DNA of 7,048 bases from an uncultured Planctomycetaceae bacterium (GTDB taxonomy: Bacteria; Planctomycetota; Planctomycetia; Pirellulales; Pirellulaceae). The stretch is taken from NCBI GenBank assembly GCA_903927685.1, contig CAIYOB010000603.1, positions 1-7,048 of the forward strand. The letters run 5' to 3'. Below, piece after piece: positions 6,001-7,048 of the stretch; within the stretch, counting starts at the first letter, position 1; each line of letters opens with the position of its first letter. The notes below the pieces were generated by a model. It saw only the letters and a program-made list of their open reading frames with translations. It had not been told where the DNA came from and did not search any database. Position numbers and translations under genes: made by a program.

Positions 6001-7048
6001 TCTGAGCGGCTTGTCCGGGATGGTCAGCAACCTGGCCAGCCCCGACAGCGCCGGCGGCGCCAAACTGCCGTTGGTGGACAAGAGCGTGCTGGAATTGGTG
6101 GGCGGAACGCCCGAGTCGCAGACCATCCACCTGGCGACCGACGGCGGACAACCGACGGGCGGCACCTTCGCGCTCCGCTTCGACCCGGGCGGCGGCCGAT
6201 CGCTCCAGACGACGGAGGCCATGCCGTTCAACGCCACGGCCGACCTGGTTCGCGCCAAACTGCAGGCGCTGCCGGGTCTGGACGAACTGACCGTCAGCGG
6301 GCCGGCGGGAGGTCCTTGGCAGGTCGTCTTCACGGGGCTGGGGAACACGGATGTCCCGCCGCTGCAAGGGGACGCCACGGACTTGGAGGGCGGAGCCAAT
6401 CCGCGGGTGGAGATCGAGACGGTCCAGCAGGGGGGCAATCCCATCGAACAGTTCTCCGCGTTCCTCCAGGATGCGCGGAGTGCGTTGCGGAACATCCAAG
6501 ATCTGGAGCGGGACGCCAATTTCGCCCTGGCGGACGCGTTCGGGATCGACCTGGGGAGCACTCAGGCGGAAGTGACGCAGGCCTACCACCGGTTGGTCGG
6601 CTTGTCCAAGAAGTTGAACGCCGATTCGGGCGACGAAGACCTGGCGGTCGCTCTCGCCTTGTCGCTGGACGCCCGCCGTTACCAATCCCTGCTGCTGGAC
6701 CGCGACGTGGCGGCGGCCGACTTGGTGCTGTCGGAGTACGAGCTGACCGCTGCCGCCACCGACGATCAACTCGCCGCGGCCCTGGTGCCCGCCGCCCAGT
6801 TCGACCGGGTGCGGGCCCTGCTGGACCTGATCCAAGCCAATTCGCTGCTGGCCGACGACTGGAAGCTGCTGCTCGACAACCAGTTCACGCTCAGCACCAG
6901 TTCCAGTGACATCGACGAGGCGTTCGACCAGAAGGAAACCAGCGAGATCGCGTTCGCCCAGGCCGCGGTCGCCTACCTGCACCCGTTCGGCGCCCGCGTC
7001 GAGGGAGCGAGTATCCGGGTCAAGAACACGCTGCAGGGAAGCGTCTCC
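1..7048 (+). CDS. Internal part of a giant modular extracellular protein with RTX-like, Ig-like and metzincin domains (partial at both ends)
   Basis: The frame whose first whole codon is bases 2-4 stays open for 2349 codons to base 7048. Base 1 is the last base of the preceding codon. In-frame ATGs, the first at 257, sit inside a module and have no upstream ribosome binding site, so none is a credible start. Third codon positions are strongly G/C, as expected for a real gene in GC-rich DNA. In order the product shows RTX-like modules (residues 20-352), PW-type repeats with two other module types interleaved (367-1257), a cadherin-like domain (1273-1383), another RTX-like module (1405-1489), a metzincin-like protease domain (1539-1680), helical and beta-rich segments (1703-2035), one more PW-type repeat (2053-2145) and a helix-rich tail. 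I saw no cysteine. The likely location is secreted or cell surface, but the signal peptide and any C-terminal sorting signal lie outside. The role as adhesin or matrix protein with a protease unit is inference. The resemblance to planctomycete giant proteins is from memory. Confidence 0.95.
59..256 (+). repeat. Degenerate RTX-like module 1 (GGTGSDTY ... DTLDFSE)
   Basis: Residues 20-85 begin LHLLAGGTGSDTYRV and close with DTLDFSEVKQDLDFVI. This follows the pattern of hemolysin-type modules in giant bacterial proteins: a Gly-Gly-x-Gly-x-Asp turn, a beta strand, then DTLDFS with an alternating hydrophobic strand. Between the two parts lies an insertion rich in Asp and Asn (about residues 50-68). 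The module at 4214-4468 has the same order (DTFVF, then DTFDFSE, then EVSI), which supports treating them as one family. True RTX nonapeptides bind calcium through GGxGxD. Only one such turn is visible here, so calcium binding is possible but weakly supported. Confidence 0.7.
257..496 (+). other. Unassigned spacer segment between RTX-like modules
   Basis: Residues 86-165 contain a probable amphipathic helix (MADFQSLFDDLAVSAG), a hydrophobic strand QFVLVTDGLFG and a second helix (EKGLKTLQQLF). I do not recognise a family. It sits between two RTX-like turns, so it is probably an insertion or a linker fold within the repeat tract and not a separate enzyme. The in-frame ATG at 257 is internal. 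Confidence 0.4.
497..865 (+). repeat. Degenerate RTX-like module 2 (GGSGVNTFHF) with extension
   Basis: Residues 166-202 read as a module of the form ENIIGGSGxNTFHF, then a short strand with GTISGDQ, then LDYS. The calcium-type turn is eroded: Asp is replaced by Val-Asn in GGSGVNT. The extension to residue 288 has the strand GVKVDFG followed by GTGRIVDTFF and VEGNRFGN. This resembles, in degraded form, the 'VTVNL...G..GI..IENVIGG' continuation that usually follows such modules (pattern recalled from memory). Function is presumably structural. The Asp loss suggests the copy has drifted away from calcium binding. Confidence 0.6.
866..1057 (+). repeat. Degenerate RTX-like module 3 (GTQYSDQLTGNNDDNIF ... 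GADTISY)
   Basis: Residues 289-352 contain VQGTQYSDQLTGNNDDNIFN and then VDGRKGADTISYDGYDLPVT. Both halves keep the 'GT..D.L.G...DN.F' and 'GxxGADTISY' spacing of hemolysin-type calcium-binding repeats. The segment is rich in Asn and Asp, with a YIVHQGQILRF strand between the halves. It closes the first RTX-like tract. The PW-type repeats start about 40 bases downstream. Confidence 0.65.
1100..1312 (+). repeat. PW-type repeat, copy 1
   Basis: Residues 367-437 start with KFRLTFKGK, carry the helix DAILRALMELG, then IEVTGLG and end with EEPWKVFFLDD. The order strand, helix, VxVTGxG and PWxVxF is the signature shared by the eight copies in this window. This copy has a few extra residues before the helix, in the stretch with KTIFADKTRDSS, compared with the copy at 3269. 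The fold and role of the family are not known to me. Tandem occurrence in giant proteins suggests a stalk or structural unit. Confidence 0.7.
1472..1678 (+). repeat. PW-type repeat, copy 2 (PW lost)
   Basis: Residues 491-559 show GSYVLKVNGYEQAKLTQNADAES, here split as the strand GSYVLKVNG and the helix lead-in QNADAES, then IRRELEKLGNI and a final strand QFRLELLGPPGVP. The usual Pro-Trp before the last strand is replaced by a Lys-Ala-Gln stretch. Position, length and the Asn-Ala-Asp-Ala helix lead-in still place it in the family. Confidence 0.6.
1868..2131 (+). other. YLVWYD / TAAAINAV module
   Basis: Residues 623-710 contain WSTFAIGDSASSRYLVWYD, a Pro-rich turn PIAPLGLSF, the strand TKFIKVVSQGV and the helix VTELAQRTAAAINAV, and end with the strand QTLRITRPDGS. 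From memory this order (Y-x-V-W-Y/F-D, a loop, I-x-V strand, then a TAxxxAAAIN helix) occurs in phage structural proteins and in large bacterial repeat proteins. I do not know a formal family name. It interrupts the PW-type repeat series and was probably inserted as a module. Function is unknown. Confidence 0.5.
2180..2338 (+). repeat. PW-type repeat, copy 3 (degenerate)
   Basis: Residues 727-779 keep the helix lead-in HDAAADDLRAALLEAVPSL, the NLQVTDGP strand-turn and a last strand TWLISYADAG, in which Thr-Trp stands in for Pro-Trp. The first strand is weak (GFSFSSAATSAVP). It directly follows the YLVWYD module, whose end may have replaced part of the repeat's N-terminal strand. Confidence 0.5.
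2462..2665 (+). repeat. PW-type repeat, copy 4
   Basis: Residues 821-888 give one of the clearest copies: GGFALVLSD, FNATAETVRQAVAAAG, VAVTGAGSFDDPWVLTFTG. All four signature parts are present in the usual order and spacing. Downstream, FDLENVTADD ends the unit. The next copy begins about 50 bases later. Confidence 0.7.
2717..2872 (+). repeat. PW-type repeat, copy 5 (C-terminal half missing)
   Basis: Residues 906-957 have the first strand AGAFTLTLGGETT, the helix ASADDIVQALRDL and the strand VANVSVIGG. They lack the Pro-Trp strand and run through Gly-rich sequence (GHASGLAGGG) into a different module. This looks like a repeat cut short by the junction with the AGNGLTV module, or a hybrid in which that module's first strand completes the fold. 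Confidence 0.6.
2873..3124 (+). other. AGNGLTV ... TTLAGG module
   Basis: Residues 958-1041 contain the strand RIRLEAQ, the turn GFAGNGLTVRLVQG, then VTGNTVEVQMTATTTIRQAVDALN, and finish with RATLIGDGSG and ATTLAGG. I recognise this order (GxxGNGxTV, then GNTxxVxx, a TTxxxxVxALN helix, then LxGG) from memory as one that recurs in phage or virus structural proteins and in large bacterial exoproteins. It is fused without a gap to truncated repeat copy 5. No catalytic motif is visible, so a structural or binding role is the only reasonable guess. Confidence 0.5.
3125..3268 (+). other. Linker segment between modules, with a short internal duplication
   Basis: Residues 1042-1089 join the AGNGLTV module to repeat copy 6. 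They include a hydrophobic start (YWDILFPVPG) and the strand DKFVVEVEDG, followed by VQEVQEV. At the DNA level the last part is a 9-base unit (gtccaggag) present twice plus a third gtc, bases 3239-3259, in phase with the codons. I recognise no domain. Confidence 0.4.
3269..3475 (+). repeat. PW-type repeat, copy 6 (clearest)
   Basis: Residues 1090-1158 are the best-preserved unit: GGTFRLRYGTADTIPL, then ASAGQVKQALEALAGI, then VSVRGRGTAGDPWLITFVD, ending VELLTV. The helix carries the VxxALEAL core and the last strand the invariant-looking Pro-Trp. It makes a good reference copy for aligning the other seven. Confidence 0.75.
3560..3772 (+). repeat. PW-type repeat, copy 7
   Basis: Residues 1187-1257 read GGKFDVILNGAAAQDIPYNA, split as strand GGKFDVILNG and lead-in IPYNASAAAL, then ESALESIATI, VDVEKL and a final strand HTWKLTFPSG. 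Thr-Trp replaces Pro-Trp and the turn before it is longer (TPRTGYTH). It is the last copy before the cadherin-like domain. The family reappears only at 6158. Confidence 0.7.
3818..4150 (+). other. Cadherin-like / tandem-95-type Ig-like domain
   Basis: Residues 1273-1383 start APTATVDIVGVAKR and contain LDLLRNDHDRDGDLVQI, GGGTVTPEQ, LTLSYAPAGGFTGVESFSYT, here SYAPAGGFTG followed by VESFSYTILD, and DEQGNTATGQVFVAV. This is the classic order of bacterial tandem-95 / cadherin-like Ig domains: LLxNDxDxDGD (probable calcium-binding loop), TYxPxxGFxGxDSFxYTxxDxxG and xxVxVxV. Such domains build long surface adhesins. A single copy is seen here. The DHDRDGD Asp cluster is intact. Confidence 0.85.
4214..4468 (+). 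repeat. RTX-like module 4 (GSGNQDTFVFVDGWGQD ... DTFDFSE)
   Basis: Residues 1405-1489 contain VAGTAHNDVLVGSGNQDTFV, then FVDGWGQDVVYTNGEADTFD and FSEVTTEVSI, followed by two strands (VTRFSTTDAEGRV and HTVTVYGG). GTxxNDxLxGxGxxDTFVF with DGWGxD and DTxDFS is a good match to hemolysin-type modules of giant proteins and the best preserved of the four here. It lies between the Ig-like domain and the protease domain and could act as a calcium-dependent folding unit next to the protease (inference). Confidence 0.75.
4616..5041 (+). other. Metzincin-type zinc metalloprotease domain (HELGHLLGLED)
   Basis: Residues 1539-1680 hold HELGHLLGLED at 4931-4963. His1644 and His1648 would be zinc ligands, Glu1645 the catalytic base, Gly1651 the turn residue and Asp1654 the third ligand, matching HExxHxxGxx(H/D). 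Ten residues on, SSQLMF puts Met1664 where a metzincin Met-turn belongs. Upstream are an amphipathic helix (AEELLAVVREAVAQWKAS), the strand LNVRVVDLPG and GTIYLDPTAAGLGWFVDATP, consistent with the N-terminal subdomain of a matrixin-like fold. Most matrixins use His as third ligand; Asp is known in snapalysin. I see no cysteine switch, in line with the absence of cysteine. All key residues are present, so activity is plausible. The substrate is unknown: self-processing of this protein or extracellular matrix turnover are both guesses. Confidence 0.85.
5108..5308 (+). repeat. Helical LPFVDKS segment, copy 1
   Basis: Residues 1703-1769 are predicted mostly helical: EEALVLGLDAFAGWSAHLQT, then IRQLASTIGNLPFVDKSLAQ, then DLPRLIRTELQGNVAALFG. 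The motif LPFVDKSL at 5201-5224 recurs as LPLVDKSV at 6065-6088, exactly 288 codons later, each time after a helix with regularly spaced hydrophobic residues. I recall similar 'LPLxGxSL' helical linkers between beta domains in giant bacterial proteins but know no named family. Confidence 0.5.
5381..5818 (+). other. Large beta-rich domain of unknown family
   Basis: Residues 1794-1939 are a series of alternating hydrophobic strands: EFLVRLELADL, QVSVSGNLLGSFGG, LRSNLALTFVFGLDGSGQFF, GQLELISG, FDLELNIGPLGMLIDKGRIS, RLGAEGVLGVGALA and SFDVYLPVVAAG. The 'LTFxFGLDxxGxFFV' and 'GxLGMxIxxGxIS' phrases recall, from memory, a beta domain repeated in giant proteins of planctomycetes and relatives. No enzyme motif is visible. 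It lies between the two LPxVDKS helical segments and probably forms a repeating pair with them. Confidence 0.5.
5900..6106 (+). repeat. Helical LPLVDKS segment, copy 2
   Basis: Residues 1967-2035 contain ASLVDFVQSFAKNIRLVGFD, then ISLDMILSGLSGMVSNLASP and KLPLVDKSVLELVGG. The helix periodicity and closing motif match copy 1. Here it is followed by PW-type repeat copy 8, whereas copy 1 leads into the beta-rich domain. The DNA of the two motif copies differs at many third positions, so the duplication is old. Confidence 0.5.
6158..6436 (+). repeat. PW-type repeat, copy 8 (isolated)
   Basis: Residues 2053-2145 show GGTFALRFDPGGGRSL, then FNATADLVRAKLQALPGL, then LTVSGPAGGPWQVVFTGLGN, then VPPLQGD, ending VEIETVQQGGN. 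All signature parts are clear, including NATA, the Leu-rich helix and Pro-Trp. It lies about 2.4 kb from the nearest other copy, on the far side of the protease domain, which shows that modules were shuffled within the protein and not only amplified in tandem. Confidence 0.75.
6443..7048 (+). other. Helix-rich stretch running off the window
   Basis: Residues 2148-2349 look mostly alpha-helical: QFSAFLQDARSALRNIQDLE, TQAEVTQAYHRLVGLSKKLN, LAVALALSLDARRYQSLLLD, then AAQFDRVRALLDLIQANSLL. Heptad-like spacing of Leu and Ala suggests helical bundles or short coiled coils. Near the end EASIRV-like strand character appears (RVEGASIRVKN, then TLQGSVS), which may begin another beta-rich domain like that at 5381-5818. 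I recognise no family. Confidence 0.45.

Noticed and set aside
5357..6982. 541-codon open frame on the minus strand
   Set aside because: Same in-register antisense artefact; it ends precisely where the sense frame uses a rare TCA serine codon (5357-5359). Composition is low-complexity Gln/Arg/Val with no recognisable domain.
1..7048. CRISPR array, tRNA, rRNA, insertion sequence, promoter or terminator
   Set aside because: No regularly spaced identical repeats, clover-leaf signatures, transposase motifs, terminal inverted repeats or hairpin-plus-T-run were seen, and there is no non-coding gap to hold regulatory sites.
1..7048. Frameshifted pseudogene
   Set aside because: All recognisable modules, from the first RTX-like turn to the last PW-type repeat, lie in a single frame without interruption, so there is no sign of decay.

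Overview
The whole window is one uninterrupted coding stretch on the + strand. Its frame starts at base 2 and runs 2349 codons to base 7048 with no stop, and neither the true start nor the true end is inside. The window is therefore an internal slice of a single giant gene for a very large, modular, probably secreted or surface-attached protein. There is no intergenic DNA, RNA gene, promoter, terminator or mobile element that I can support. Residue numbers below are window residues, where residue 1 is the codon at bases 2-4.

Layout by region. (1) Bases 59-1057: three degenerate RTX/hemolysin-like Gly-Asp modules, including GGTGSDTY, DTLDFSE and GGSGVNTFHF. (2) Bases 1100-3772: seven divergent copies of a module of roughly 50-75 residues, built as GxFxLxxxG, then xA(T/S)AxxVxxAL, then VxVxGxG, then PWxxTF. 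Two other module types are interleaved: a YLVWYD / TAAAINAV segment at 1868-2131 and an AGNGLTV...TTLAGG segment at 2873-3124. (3) Bases 3818-4150: a cadherin-like / tandem-95-type Ig-like domain. (4) Bases 4214-4468: a further RTX-like module (DTFVFVDGWGQD). (5) Bases 4616-5041: a zinc metalloprotease domain of metzincin type, with HELGHLLGLED and a downstream Met-turn. (6) Bases 5108-6106: two helical LP(F/L)VDKS segments flanking a large beta-rich domain. (7) Bases 6158-6436: an eighth copy of the PW-type module. (8) Bases 6443-7048: a helix-rich stretch running off the window edge.

Organism. The DNA is GC-rich with strong G/C preference at third codon positions. From memory, the combination of DTLDFS-type RTX repeats, GxFxL/NATA/PW repeats, tandem-95 domains and an embedded HELGH domain recalls giant proteins of Planctomycetota. 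Other GC-rich bacteria with giant exoproteins, such as Myxococcota or Verrucomicrobiota, are not excluded. I found no cysteine codon in the 2349 codons, which suits a large extracellular protein.

How it fits together (inference). The repeats look like a long adhesive or structural stalk, probably calcium-stabilised in part, carrying one protease domain about two thirds of the way along the visible part. The long antisense open frames are by-products of codon composition and are not annotated as genes.
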